Positions 33,102 to 42,210 of a stretch of 64,000 nt of DNA are shown here, piece after piece (within the stretch, counting starts at the first letter, position 1; each line of letters begins with the position of its first letter). The notes under the pieces are model-generated. The model saw only the letters and a program-made list of their open reading frames with translations. It had not been told where the DNA came from and made no database searches. The DNA lies in the NCBI GenBank assembly GCA_018261895.1, contig JAGTRT010000020.1:1-64000 (forward strand), given 5' to 3'. The position numbers and the translations under genes are program-made. The stretch comes from Pseudomonadota bacterium. Lineage in GTDB: Bacteria; Pseudomonadota; Gammaproteobacteria; Burkholderiales; Rhodocyclaceae.

Positions 33102-33994
33102 TTCAGCGCTTTCAGGAGGCGTTGCAGGGTATCGTCGAAGAGGCTGACAAGATCTTTCGCCTCCGGCGTTCCGCCGACGGTATATGGCAGGAGCACGGCC
33201 GGAATGCCCGTTTTGCCGGCGATCCACTGGCTGGGACCGTCCTGCTGATAGGCCGCGCGCAACACCATCCTGGCCGGCGCCGTTTGCTGGCGCGCCACTA
33301 GGCCGTTGAGATGGCTGCCACTCGGCTCGATGCCCGGCTTGGGTTCGAGCGAGCCAACTTCCTTCATGCCCAGCCAGTTGTTCAGGTAGACGAACGAGGC
33401 GTGATGGACGAGGACCGGCACGCCTTTGAGCGGCGCCGCCTCCTTCTGCCAGCGTGCCATGGCCGTTTGCCATTTGCCGGCGAAGGTCTGGTAGCCGGCC
33501 TGGTAGGCCGCGGCATTGGCCGCATCCAGTTCGACCAGGCGCGCCGTCAGGGCTTCGCCAACCTTGAGGACATTGCGCGGATCGAGATGGGTGTGCGGAT
33601 TGCCGGCGGCATGAACGTCGCCGTGGGCACGGTCGATGGTGGTCGGAACGTCGAGGCGGTTGACCAGGCCGGCCGCCTCGAAATAGCCCGGCCGCCCCGG
33701 CTGGATCGTCGCGTTGCCGGAATCGCGAAGCACCACGGGCAACCAGCCGATTTCGAGATCGGCGCCGGCGGCGATGAGCAGGTTGGCGCGCCGGGCCTGC
33801 GCCAGCAAAGATGGCTTGGCCTCGATGCGGTGGGGGTCCTGGAAGGCGTTGGTCGCCGTGTAGACCTTGACCTTGCTGCCGCCGATTTCCTGGGCCAGCG
33901 CACCCCATTCCGGCACGGTGGCGAAGATGTTGAGGTCAGCCTGGGCCGATCCCACGGTCAACCCGAAAAAAAGCCCAAAAATGAAATGTCTCAT
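33098..33994 (-). CDS. Metal ABC transporter periplasmic substrate-binding protein (ZnuA-like)
   Basis: MRHFIFGLFFGLTVGSAQADLNIFATVPEWGALAQEIGGSKVKVYTAT...NPHTHLDPRN; cluster A-I metal SBP. Confidence 0.88.
   Translation of the reverse strand: MRHFIFGLFFGLTVGSAQADLNIFATVPEWGALAQEIGGSKVKVYTATNAFQDPHRIEAKPSLLAQARRANLLIAAGADLEIGWLPVVLRDSGNATIQPGRPGYFEAAGLVNRLDVPTTIDRAHGDVHAAGNPHTHLDPRNVLKVGEALTARLVELDAANAAAYQAGYQTFAGKWQTAMARWQKEAAPLKGVPVLVHHASFVYLNNWLGMKEVGSLEPKPGIEPSGSHLNGLVARQQTAPARMVLRAAYQQDGPSQWIAGKTGIPAVLLPYTVGGTPEAKDLVSLFDDTLQRLLKALK
33951..33988 (+). repeat. Dispersed repeat copy 4, inside the SBP signal-peptide coding region
   Basis: CCCACGGTCAACCCGAAAAAAAGCCCAAAAATGAAAT (one mismatch in the core). 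Confidence 0.85.
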
Positions 33995-34002
33995 GGCCGC
34001 TC

Positions 34003-35421
34003 CTAGAACTTGTGCGCGCCATGGGCGCCGAGGCTCATGACGTATTGCAGGGTCAGCTGGTTGTCGGTCAGGCCGAGCATCGACTTGTCCTGCGCAATCT
34101 GCAGACGAACACGCGAGAACTCGCTCCAGCTGTAATCGACCATGGCCGAGACCTTCTTCGGCCGATGACTGTCGATGGTCAGATTGGCCGCGTTGGCGCC
34201 AAAATCGCGCGTACCGCTGTCGAGTTGCTCGTAACGCAAACCGGCCCGCCACTGCGGGGCAAACTGGAAAACGCCCTGGGCATACCAGCCGGACTGCCGC
34301 GTCCGGTAGCGACTCGTGACACTGCTCCCATCGGCCAGCGGATCGCAGGCATTGCCCACGCCCTCGTCGTCCGAACAGGTCAGGTCGCCCTTTTCGCGGC
34401 GCTGGAAGTACTCGGTCTGGAACTTGAAGTTCTGGTATTTCGGATTGCCGTTTGGCGCCCATTTCCAGACGAAGTCGGCCAGCCAGGTCGTCGAATCGCC
34501 GGAGAAAGCGCCCGCCGCTTCAACCCCGTTGATATCCTCGAACAGGGCCTGGCGCCCGCTGGCCTTCGTCTTCAGGTACGAGACGCCGGCCCGCCATTCG
34601 TTGGAAGCACCCACATCGCCGCCGAGGTGGACGAACAAGGCCCCGGCGCCAATCCCGTTGCGGTTGCGATCCGTACCCGGGAAATTCGCCCCACGCCCGG
34701 CTTCGGCGCCGAACTCCAGGAACACCGGCGTCGGCGCCAGCCATTTGAACTGCAGCCCATCCTGCGCATAGCTCGCGTGCTCGCCGAACATGGCCTGATA
34801 CATCAACGGCGCATCGGCAAAATCCCACATGTGCGGATGCTGCTCGTTCAGATAACCGATGCCCGAGCGCATCCGCCCGCCCTTGAGGCCGACGCCGTGG
34901 CCGATGGCCAGCGACTGGAACCACGCCTCCTCGACTTCGGCGGTACCGTCGAGCACGGCCAAAATGGCCTGGCCACGCCAATAGGGATCGATGTTGGCGG
35001 CCAGCACCAGTTCGGTGTGCTCCACCGAAAAACCGCGCTTGTTGATCCCCTCGATCGTGCCGGCCGCATGATTGTGGCCGCCGGCCGGAACGAATCCGGA
35101 AATGCTGCGCGCGGCCACGTCCTTCATGTTTTTGTACTGCCCCTGAAGAATCAGCGAGACCTCCGGGTTGAATCCGCTGGCACCGGAGGTCGTGCGCGCT
35201 GCGGGCGGCGCAACGACGTCGGGCACAGCCGGTTTTTCCGGCGCGGCCGCGGCCTGTTTTTCGGCCTGGGCCAGCTTCTGCTCGAGCGCCGCGATGCGCT
35301 GCTCGTAGCTCTTCTTCATCTCGTCGATCTGGGCGCGAATCGCCGCCAGATCGCCATCGGACGCGGCGTTAACGCCGCATGAGGCGGCCAGCAAGACCAC
35401 CATGGCAAGGGATTTCTGCAT
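34003..35421 (-). CDS. Outer-membrane porin-like protein linked to metal ABC importer
   Basis: 472 aa; signal peptide, coiled-coil EQKLAQAEKQAAA, then alternating beta-strand pattern ending in MSLGAHGAHKF. Confidence 0.75.
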   Translation of the reverse strand: MQKSLAMVVLLAASCGVNAASDGDLAAIRAQIDEMKKSYEQRIAALEQKLAQAEKQAAAAPEKPAVPDVVAPPAARTTSGASGFNPEVSLILQGQYKNMKDVAARSISGFVPAGGHNHAAGTIEGINKRGFSVEHTELVLAANIDPYWRGQAILAVLDGTAEVEEAWFQSLAIGHGVGLKGGRMRSGIGYLNEQHPHMWDFADAPLMYQAMFGEHASYAQDGLQFKWLAPTPVFLEFGAEAGRGANFPGTDRNRNGIGAGALFVHLGGDVGASNEWRAGVSYLKTKASGRQALFEDINGVEAAGAFSGDSTTWLADFVWKWAPNGNPKYQNFKFQTEYFQRREKGDLTCSDDEGVGNACDPLADGSSVTSRYRTRQSGWYAQGVFQFAPQWRAGLRYEQLDSGTRDFGANAANLTIDSHRPKKVSAMVDYSWSEFSRVRLQIAQDKSMLGLTDNQLTLQYVMSLGAHGAHKF

Positions 35422-35466
35422 GGGAATTTCCTGAAATTGCGTAACAAGCAGCCGACCGCGGGGATC

Positions 35467-35505
35467 CCACGGTCAACCGGAAAAAACGGGCAATTTCAGA
35501 AAATG
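35467..35505 (+). repeat. Dispersed repeat copy 5
   Basis: CCACGGTCAACCGGAAAAAACGGGCAATTTCAGAAAAT. Confidence 0.85.
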
Positions 35506-35777
35506 GGCGGGCCCTGCTGGGTGGCGACCGGCGCCGGGAAAGTCCGGCGACCATGGGCCGTGAACGAGGCCGGGACAAACTGGACAGCGACCACCGGCGG
35601 CAATGCCGCCAGCGACGGCAGCGCCGAACCGAGATCGTGCGCCGCCAGGCAGAGCTGACAGGCATGCGTCGGCAAGCCCTGCTCATTGCTCGCTGCATGC
35701 TCGACCGCATGCACGCCTGCCGCCAGTTGGGCGAAGACGAGGGCAATAACGAGAAGCAGATGGCGCAGACGCAGCAT
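35496..35777 (-). CDS. Small exported CxxC protein (DUF2946-like)
   Basis: 93 aa; MLRLRHLLLVIALVFAQLAAGVHAVEHAAS...HACQLCLAAHDLG. Confidence 0.6.
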   Translation of the reverse strand: MLRLRHLLLVIALVFAQLAAGVHAVEHAASNEQGLPTHACQLCLAAHDLGSALPSLAALPPVVAVQFVPASFTAHGRRTFPAPVATQQGPPIF

Positions 35778-35821
35778 TCGATCAGTTTATCAGGACAGCA
35801 TGACCTTCCGGTGACAGCGAC

Positions 35822-37012
35822 TCAATCGGCCTGCACCAGCAGGCCTTTGAGATACTCACCTTCGGAGAAGTTCAAGGCCACCGGATGGTCCGCCGCGCCG
35901 GCCAAACGACGAACGATGCGGGCATGGCGTCCGGCATCGAGCGCCGAATCGGCGACGATTTTCTGGAACATTTCCAGACCGACGCCACCCGAGCACGAAT
36001 AGGTCATCAACAACCCGCCCGGCCGCAACAGCCGGAAGCCAAGGATATTGATGTCGCGGTAAGCCTTGGCCGCCCGCTCGGCATGGGCCGCCGAGGGCGC
36101 GAACTTGGGCGGATCGAGGACGATCAGATCGAACTGCCGCCCGGCCTTGCGGAAATCACGCAACGCCTGGAAGACGTCGGCCTCGAGCCATTCGGCCCGC
36201 TCTGCCGGCAATTGCGGATTCAGGGCCAGATTGGCCGCCGCCTGGGCCAGGGCCGGTCCGGACGAATCGATCGACAGTACGCTCGCTGCGCCGCCCGCCA
36301 GCGCCTGCAGCGAAAATCCGCCGGTGTAGCAGAAACAATTGAGCACATCCTTGCCGGCCGACAACTGGCCGAGCAGGGCGCGATTTTCCCGCTGGTCGAG
36401 ATAGAAACCGGTCTTGTGGCCACCAGCGATGTCGATCGCCAGGCGCACGCCGTTTTCGTCGATGGAAAGCGGCGTCGCCGGCGGCTCGCCGTACAGCCAG
36501 CCGGTCGTCGGCCCGAGCCCTTCGAGGCCGCGCACGTCGGAATCGGAACGCTCGTAAATACGCGCGCAACCGGTCGCCTTGACCAGCCCGGCGACGATGG
36601 CATTCCGCCACTTGTCGGCCCCGGCCGAGGTCAGCTGAACGACGACAGTGTCGCCATACTGGTCGGCGATGACGCCCGGCAGGCCGTCGGATTCGGCATG
36701 GATCAGGCGCAAACCCTGCTGCCCGCGCAGCTCCGGCAGCGCCTGGCGCAACGCCACCGCCGCCGCGATACGGCGCTTGAAGAAGGCGTCGTCGATGGAC
36801 TCTTCGGTATCGAAGGTCCAGAAGCGCACACGAATCTGCGATTTCGGGCTGTAGGCCGCGCGCCCGAGCGGACGCAGGTTGTCGGCCAGCACCTCGACCG
36901 TATCGCCTGGCCGCGCCCGGCCCTCGAGCCGGCCGACCGAACCGGCGAACAACCAGGGGTGATGCTTGAACGCCGAACGTTCCTTGCCCGGAAGCAGAAT
37001 CAGCTGAGCCAT
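35822..37012 (-). CDS. rlmI: Class I SAM-dependent rRNA methyltransferase (RlmI-like)
   Basis: MAQLILLPGKERSAFKHHPWLFAGSVGRLEG PUA-like N-terminus; VLNCFCYTGGFSLQAL, LDPPKFA. Confidence 0.87.
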   Translation of the reverse strand: MAQLILLPGKERSAFKHHPWLFAGSVGRLEGRARPGDTVEVLADNLRPLGRAAYSPKSQIRVRFWTFDTEESIDDAFFKRRIAAAVALRQALPELRGQQGLRLIHAESDGLPGVIADQYGDTVVVQLTSAGADKWRNAIVAGLVKATGCARIYERSDSDVRGLEGLGPTTGWLYGEPPATPLSIDENGVRLAIDIAGGHKTGFYLDQRENRALLGQLSAGKDVLNCFCYTGGFSLQALAGGAASVLSIDSSGPALAQAAANLALNPQLPAERAEWLEADVFQALRDFRKAGRQFDLIVLDPPKFAPSAAHAERAAKAYRDINILGFRLLRPGGLLMTYSCSGGVGLEMFQKIVADSALDAGRHARIVRRLAGAADHPVALNFSEGEYLKGLLVQAD

Positions 37013-37035
37013 GTTTTTCCCGAAGTCAAAAATGA

Positions 37036-37071
37036 AGAAGCCCCGGTCACCTTGCGGCAACCGGGGCTCGG
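37036..37071 (-). terminator. Hairpin terminator of the 52-aa ORF
   Basis: AAGCCCCGGTCACCTTGCGGCAACCGGGGCT. Confidence 0.6.
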
Positions 37072-37086
37072 AATACTGGCGAAAAC

Positions 37087-37245
37087 TTAAGCGCCCAGAG
37101 CCTTGCGGTTGCGCTGATGGCACTCAGCACCGTACATGACCTTGAACATGGTCTTGCTCATGCCCTTGAACAGGCGCTTGGTGGACTTGGAAACGCAGCG
37201 GCGCTCCAGCGAAGAACGACGGTTACGATTGATGGTAGCGGCCAT
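37087..37245 (-). CDS. 52-aa highly basic conserved-looking protein (not in ORF track)
   Basis: MAATINRNRRSSLERRCVSKSTKRLFKGMSKTMFKVMYGAECHQRNRKALGA*; followed by a hairpin terminator. Confidence 0.65.
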   Translation of the reverse strand: MAATINRNRRSSLERRCVSKSTKRLFKGMSKTMFKVMYGAECHQRNRKALGA

Positions 37246-37321
37246 GATAACTCCTTGAATCCAGCGTATTTGCGAAACCGTAGAGAATAGCGCCCTGTGG
37301 ATGAATCGTCAACGAAGCCTT

Positions 37322-37374
37322 GATTTTTCGCCAATTTTTACGGTTGTGGCGGAGCAAACCCGGTTGACCGTGAG
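37322..37374 (-). repeat. Dispersed repeat copy 6 (split/degenerate)
   Basis: GATTTTTCGCCAATTTTTACGGTTG (37322-37346) and CCCGGTTGACCGTGAG (37359-37374) separated by 12 bp. Confidence 0.65.
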
Positions 37375-37383
37375 ACTTCAAGC

Positions 37384-38270
37384 TTATTTTGCCTTCGCTC
37401 TCGGGTGCGCGGCATCGTAAACCTTGGCCAGGTGCTGAAAATCCAGGTGCGTATAGACCTGGGTCGACGCGATGCTGGCATGACCGAGCATCTCCTGCAC
37501 CGCGCGCAGATCGCCGGACGACTGCAAAACGTGCGAGGCGAAGGAATGGCGCAGCATGTGCGGATGAACGTGGGCCGGCAAGCCCATCAACACCGCCCGG
37601 CGCGCCAGGCGCGCCTCGACCATGCGCGGACTGATGCGTCGTCCGCGCTGCCCGACAAACAGGGCTTTTTCGTCGGCCAGCGCCAGTTGCGAGCGGACAC
37701 CCGCCCAAGCGGCAAGCGCTTCCCGCGCCTTGCTACCGACCGGTACCACACGCAACTTGCTGCGCTTGCCGAATACGCGGATTTCGCCCTCGTGAGCAAC
37801 GCTGTCGAGCGCGGTGCGACCAGCTCGGCCAGACGCAGGCCGGAGGAATAAAACAGTTCGAACATCGCGAGGTCGCGCGCGCCCTGCACCGGATCATCGT
37901 CCTCGAGCGGCGCCAGAAGGCTGGCCGCTTCGTCCACGGACAGGGCTTTGGGCAACAATCGGGGCGATTTCGGCGGACGGATTCCGTCGCAGGGATTGGC
38001 CTTGATCTGGCCACGCCCACCCAGCCAGCCGAAAAAGCCGCGCCAGGCCGACAGGGTGCGAGCCAGCGAGCGACCAGTCAGACCTTGACCATGCAGCTGC
38101 GCGACAAAGCGGCGAATGTGATGGACCAGCAGTCCATCCAGCGGCGTATCGCCTGCCGCGACCAACAATTTGGCTAAATCACGCCGGTAGTTCGAGACGG
38201 TGTGCTGCGACAGTCGACGCTGATCCGACAGTTCGGCCAGCCAGGCATCGACCGAAGCAGAGGGCGTCAC
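37384..38270 (-). pseudogene. xerC: Tyrosine recombinase XerC, apparently frameshifted
   Basis: N-terminal part through [11 protein letters not shown] in ORF 37587-38270; continuation (E)[21 protein letters not shown]...[12 protein letters not shown]...[16 protein letters not shown] in another frame (ORF 37384-37755). Confidence 0.75.
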
Positions 38271-38938
38271 AGGACGCTCTTGGTCACCCGGGCCAGGGCT
38301 GCCGACACCATTTCGCCAAGGCGTTCGAGATAAAGGGTGCCCATGTCGGCGTAGAAGCGCTGCGCATCCTCACTGCCCAGGGCGATCATCCCAACCGTGC
38401 CGCCGCCGTTGCGCAGCGCGATCAGCGCCTGCGAGCGAATATGCGACGCGGCGTCGCCAAACCACGAGTTCGTGCCAAAACCAGCGGTCGAACCGCAGAA
38501 CGGCCGCGCCAGCGTTTCGGCAAACACCTGCAGTTCCTCGCTGACCGCCGCGAATTCAGGCAGATCATCGATGCCGGCCGGCTTGTCCCACAGACGCAGG
38601 GCAACATGCGGCACCGAAAAATCGTCACGCAGGTGAAAATTGAGGAGATGAATGACAGCCTGGAATGTTTCGGCCGCGATCAGGGCGACGGACAGGCGAT
38701 GCACCTTCTCGCTGATCTGGTCGTTTTCCTCGCCGAAGGAAATCAGCTCGGCCAGCTTGCTTTCAGTCGCCCGGTTCTTGTCGCGCAGCGTCAGCATCTG
38801 GCGCTCAGCCAGCGACACCGTGCGACCGCCATGCGGATGCGGCACGAAAATCTGCGCCATCAGGTCTGCATACTGCTCGAAAAAACCTGGATTGTTTTTC
38901 AGGTAGTCCGCGATTTCATCGGGGAACATGGCGCTCAT
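38267..38938 (-). CDS. DUF484 family protein
   Basis: 223 aa; [40 protein letters not shown], upstream of xerC as is typical. Confidence 0.88.
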   Translation of the reverse strand: MSAMFPDEIADYLKNNPGFFEQYADLMAQIFVPHPHGGRTVSLAERQMLTLRDKNRATESKLAELISFGEENDQISEKVHRLSVALIAAETFQAVIHLLNFHLRDDFSVPHVALRLWDKPAGIDDLPEFAAVSEELQVFAETLARPFCGSTAGFGTNSWFGDAASHIRSQALIALRNGGGTVGMIALGSEDAQRFYADMGTLYLERLGEMVSAALARVTKSVL

Positions 38939-39780
38939 AATTCGATTTCTCCAGAGAATACAGTCACTGCCGGGCCAGTCATCAGAACACTCCGCTCCGC
39001 GCCACCCCAGGCGATATTCAGCTCGCCACCACGCGTCGTCACACGGACCGGCGAATCCAGCAGACCGCGCCGAATGCCGGCAACAACCGCTGCACAGGCA
39101 CCTGTGCCGCAGGCCATCGTCTCACCGGCACCCCGCTCGTACACGCGCAGCTTGATGGCATGCCGATCAACAATCTGCATAAAACCGGCGTTGACCCGCT
39201 GCGGGAAACGTTCGTGTTTTTCGATCAAAGGACCATGTTCGTCGACCGGCGCCGTGTCGACGCTGTCCACAACCTGCACGGCATGCGGATTCCCCATCGA
39301 CACCACGCTGGTTTCCAGGGTTTCGTCGGCCACATCAAGCATATGCACAATCACGTCGTCGTCCGCGTGAAACGGGATTTCCGCCGGCAGGAAACGCGGG
39401 ACGCCCATGTCGACCGTGACGTTGCCATCCCCTTCCAGACGCGGCGTGATGATGCCCTTCATGGTCTCGACACGAATCTCGCGCTTGTCGGTCAGGCCTT
39501 GCTCATGCACGAAGCGCACGAAACAGCGCGCACCATTGCCGCACTGCTCGACCTCACCGCCGTCGGCATTGAATATCCGATAGCGGAAATCGATGCCGGG
39601 CTGCGTGGCTTTTTCCACCAGCAGAATCTGGTCGCAGCCCACGCCAAAATGCCGGTCAGCCAGATAGCACAACTGCTCCGGGGTCAGCGACAGGGTCTGG
39701 CGAATGCCATCGAGCACCACAAAGTCGTTGCCCAAGCCATGCATTTTCGAAAATTTGAGTTTCACGATCCGACCCACCAA
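38935..39780 (-). CDS. dapF: Diaminopimelate epimerase
   Basis: 281 aa; [39 protein letters not shown]. Confidence 0.96.
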   Translation of the reverse strand: MVGRIVKLKFSKMHGLGNDFVVLDGIRQTLSLTPEQLCYLADRHFGVGCDQILLVEKATQPGIDFRYRIFNADGGEVEQCGNGARCFVRFVHEQGLTDKREIRVETMKGIITPRLEGDGNVTVDMGVPRFLPAEIPFHADDDVIVHMLDVADETLETSVVSMGNPHAVQVVDSVDTAPVDEHGPLIEKHERFPQRVNAGFMQIVDRHAIKLRVYERGAGETMACGTGACAAVVAGIRRGLLDSPVRVTTRGGELNIAWGGAERSVLMTGPAVTVFSGEIEL

Positions 39781-39825
39781 GTGATTTAAAAAAGCATAGC
39801 AGAGACAGAGAGTTGGCTCAAAATC

Positions 39826-40329
39826 TTAAAGCTTCTTCTCCATCACGAAATCGTCCATCACGTAGCCGTGACCGATGTCATCCACAATCGCTTCGCGCAC
39901 CACGAAGCCGTATTTTTTGTAGGAATTGATGGCTTTCTCGTTGCGTTTGTTGACCGCCAGGATCACGCACGGATAGCCCTCTTTCTTGGCCCGCGCCGCC
40001 ACATGGGCAATCAACTGGCCGCCAACGCCCTGACGCTGTACGTCGGGATGGATGTACAACTTGTCGAGCTTGAATTCGCCTTTGTAGATTTCACTGAAAG
40101 CAAAGCCAACGCGACGATCGCCCAGAAAAGCTTGATCAAGCCACTTGTGCAATTCCTCGAGATCATCGTACAGACGTTCGTGCCCGTAGCGTTGCTCGAG
40201 CATGAAGTCGATCTGCTCCTGGGTAATGATGCCGGGATAGGTGGCCTGCCAGATTTCGCGGGCCAGCGCCGAGATCGCTGGCACATCGGGGGGGGTCACG
40301 GGACGGATTTCAACGTTCAGGCTGTTCAT
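39826..40329 (-). CDS. GNAT family N-acetyltransferase
   Basis: 167 aa; LDKLYIHPDVQRQGVGGQLIAHV. Confidence 0.9.
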   Translation of the reverse strand: MNSLNVEIRPVTPPDVPAISALAREIWQATYPGIITQEQIDFMLEQRYGHERLYDDLEELHKWLDQAFLGDRRVGFAFSEIYKGEFKLDKLYIHPDVQRQGVGGQLIAHVAARAKKEGYPCVILAVNKRNEKAINSYKKYGFVVREAIVDDIGHGYVMDDFVMEKKL

Positions 40330-41210
40330 GGGTAAATCCTTTGTTCTCCGGGTGGCCGGGTTTTAAAACGTTTGTGCAACCAGAAATACTGCTCCGGCAT
40401 CCGCAGCACCTGGCTTTCGATAAATCGGTTCATGAATTCCGTATCCGCCTCGACGCTTTCGCCCGGGAAATTATCCCAGGGCGGCATTACCTCGACCTCA
40501 TAACCATCGGGTAACTGACGGGTGATGCAGGCGACGACCCGTGCGCCGGTCAGGCGAACCAAGCGCGACAGCGCTGGAATAGTCGCCGCCTGAACCCCGA
40601 AAAAGGGGACGAAAATCGACTCCTTCGGACCGAAATCCATATCCGGCAGATAGTAGAAGCGGTAGCCGTCTTTCATGGCCTTGACGATCTTGCGCATGCC
40701 ATCCTGACGCGACAGCAAAAGCCCGTTCGCAAAGCGCATCCGTCCATCATAGAGAAGTTTGTTGAGCACCGGATTCTTCTGTTTCGAATAAACGCTGCAT
40801 CCCGGCACAAACATGGACATTCGTGTCGCCCCCGCGTCGAGCCCGACGAAATGCGGCGACAACAATATTACTGGCCGGTCTTCCGGATCTGTCAGATGCT
40901 CGACCCCGCGAATACGGATCAGTCGCTCCAGCCTGGCCCTGGGCGCCCACCAGCCCAGTGTCCGATCCAGCACTGCACGGGCGAAGGCGACGAAATGGCG
41001 GCGAGCTAAATCTTCCCGCTCCGAATCACTCAGCCCAGGAAGACACAGCCGCAGATTGGTCAATGCCACATTGCGACGCTCACGGCCCAACGCGTAGAGC
41101 AGTCGTCCCAAACCAAAGCCGAGCGCCCTCAGCGCCGGCAACGGCAGCCAATGGAGGCACCACAGAAACCCGACAAGCAGGTATGTTGCAAACGTCTTCA
41201 CTGCCCGCAT
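40326..41210 (-). CDS. Lipid A biosynthesis acyltransferase
   Basis: Start MRAVKTFATYLLVGFLWCLHWLPLPALRALG; LSPHFVGLDAG HX4D-type motif; YFWLHKRFKTRPPGE. Confidence 0.9.
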   Translation of the reverse strand: MRAVKTFATYLLVGFLWCLHWLPLPALRALGFGLGRLLYALGRERRNVALTNLRLCLPGLSDSEREDLARRHFVAFARAVLDRTLGWWAPRARLERLIRIRGVEHLTDPEDRPVILLSPHFVGLDAGATRMSMFVPGCSVYSKQKNPVLNKLLYDGRMRFANGLLLSRQDGMRKIVKAMKDGYRFYYLPDMDFGPKESIFVPFFGVQAATIPALSRLVRLTGARVVACITRQLPDGYEVEVMPPWDNFPGESVEADTEFMNRFIESQVLRMPEQYFWLHKRFKTRPPGEQRIYP

Positions 41211-42052
41211 CACTCCACCGGCGGCGGCTCGGCACCGGCCGGGCGCTTGTATCGGTTGTAGCCCCACAAGTATTGGCTGGGGCACATGCGTATCAAGGAT
41301 TCGATTTCCAGATTGATCTGTTGCGCCCGGTCGACGGTAGAGCCCGCCAACGGGACGCTGGGCGGCTGAAAGCGCATCCGATAACCCTTCCCGCCAGGCA
41401 GCCGCTCGGCCCAGGTCAAGAGCGAAACCGCACCCGTTTCGGTCAGTCTGGCCGCCAGCGTCATCGTGTAGGCGTAACGACCAAAAAACTTCAGCCACAC
41501 ACCTTCACCGGTTTTCGGTGCCTGATCCGGCAACATGCCTACCATCTGCCCCTTCTTCAATGCCTTGATCAGGGCCCGTACACCGGACAGATCCGCCGGC
41601 GCCAGATGCAAATGCGCCCGTTTGCGGCCTTTGAGAATCAGTTCCTGAACCACCGCGAACTTCGGTGGCCGATAGAGAACCGTAATATCGCCATATGCGG
41701 AGACATATTGCGCCGTAATTTCAAAGCAGCCGAGATGCGGCGTCAGGAAGACGATGCCCTTCCCTTCCCGCTGCGCCGCCTCGACATGCTCCCAACCAAT
41801 AACCTCGGTCACCAGCGGAATCGCTTCTTCGAGCGGACGCATCCAGATGCGGGCCAGCTCCACCATCTGCTTCCCCGTTTCGGCAGCGACCTTGCCCCGC
41901 AACGATGCAGGAAGCCCAGCCTGGGCAATGTTTTCACGCAAGTGACGCCGGTACGTTGGCGAGAGGGCATAGGTCAATAAGCCCAGTACCGCACCGAACA
42001 AATGCAGGGCGCGCAGCGGCAAGCGTGAAAGAAAGCGAAAGATGAAAACCAT
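41210..42052 (-). CDS. Lipid A biosynthesis acyltransferase (paralogue)
   Basis: 280 aa; FLTPHLGCFEI motif; MCPSQYLWGYNRYKRP. Confidence 0.9.
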   Translation of the reverse strand: MVFIFRFLSRLPLRALHLFGAVLGLLTYALSPTYRRHLRENIAQAGLPASLRGKVAAETGKQMVELARIWMRPLEEAIPLVTEVIGWEHVEAAQREGKGIVFLTPHLGCFEITAQYVSAYGDITVLYRPPKFAVVQELILKGRKRAHLHLAPADLSGVRALIKALKKGQMVGMLPDQAPKTGEGVWLKFFGRYAYTMTLAARLTETGAVSLLTWAERLPGGKGYRMRFQPPSVPLAGSTVDRAQQINLEIESLIRMCPSQYLWGYNRYKRPAGAEPPPVE

Positions 42053-42120
42053 GAAGCCCCGGGGGTTGAATCCCCCTGAGAAAAGTTTAATATTATCCGT
42101 TCGCCGAGTTAAACAGACAA

Positions 42121-42205
42121 CTTGCGGGGCGACTAATAAATTCTGCTAAAGCGTCGCCGCTCGTGGTCCGAAGCAGGTAGCGCCGGAACAAAGGACCACT
42201 GGAGC
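42121..42205 (+). promoter_or_regulatory. Candidate structured metK leader (two hairpins)
   Basis: GGCGAC(42128-42133)/GTCGCC(42153-42158) and GTGGTCC(42163-42169)/GGACCAC(42193-42199); second stem ends next to SD GGAG. Confidence 0.5.
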
Positions 42206-42210
42206 ATCAC

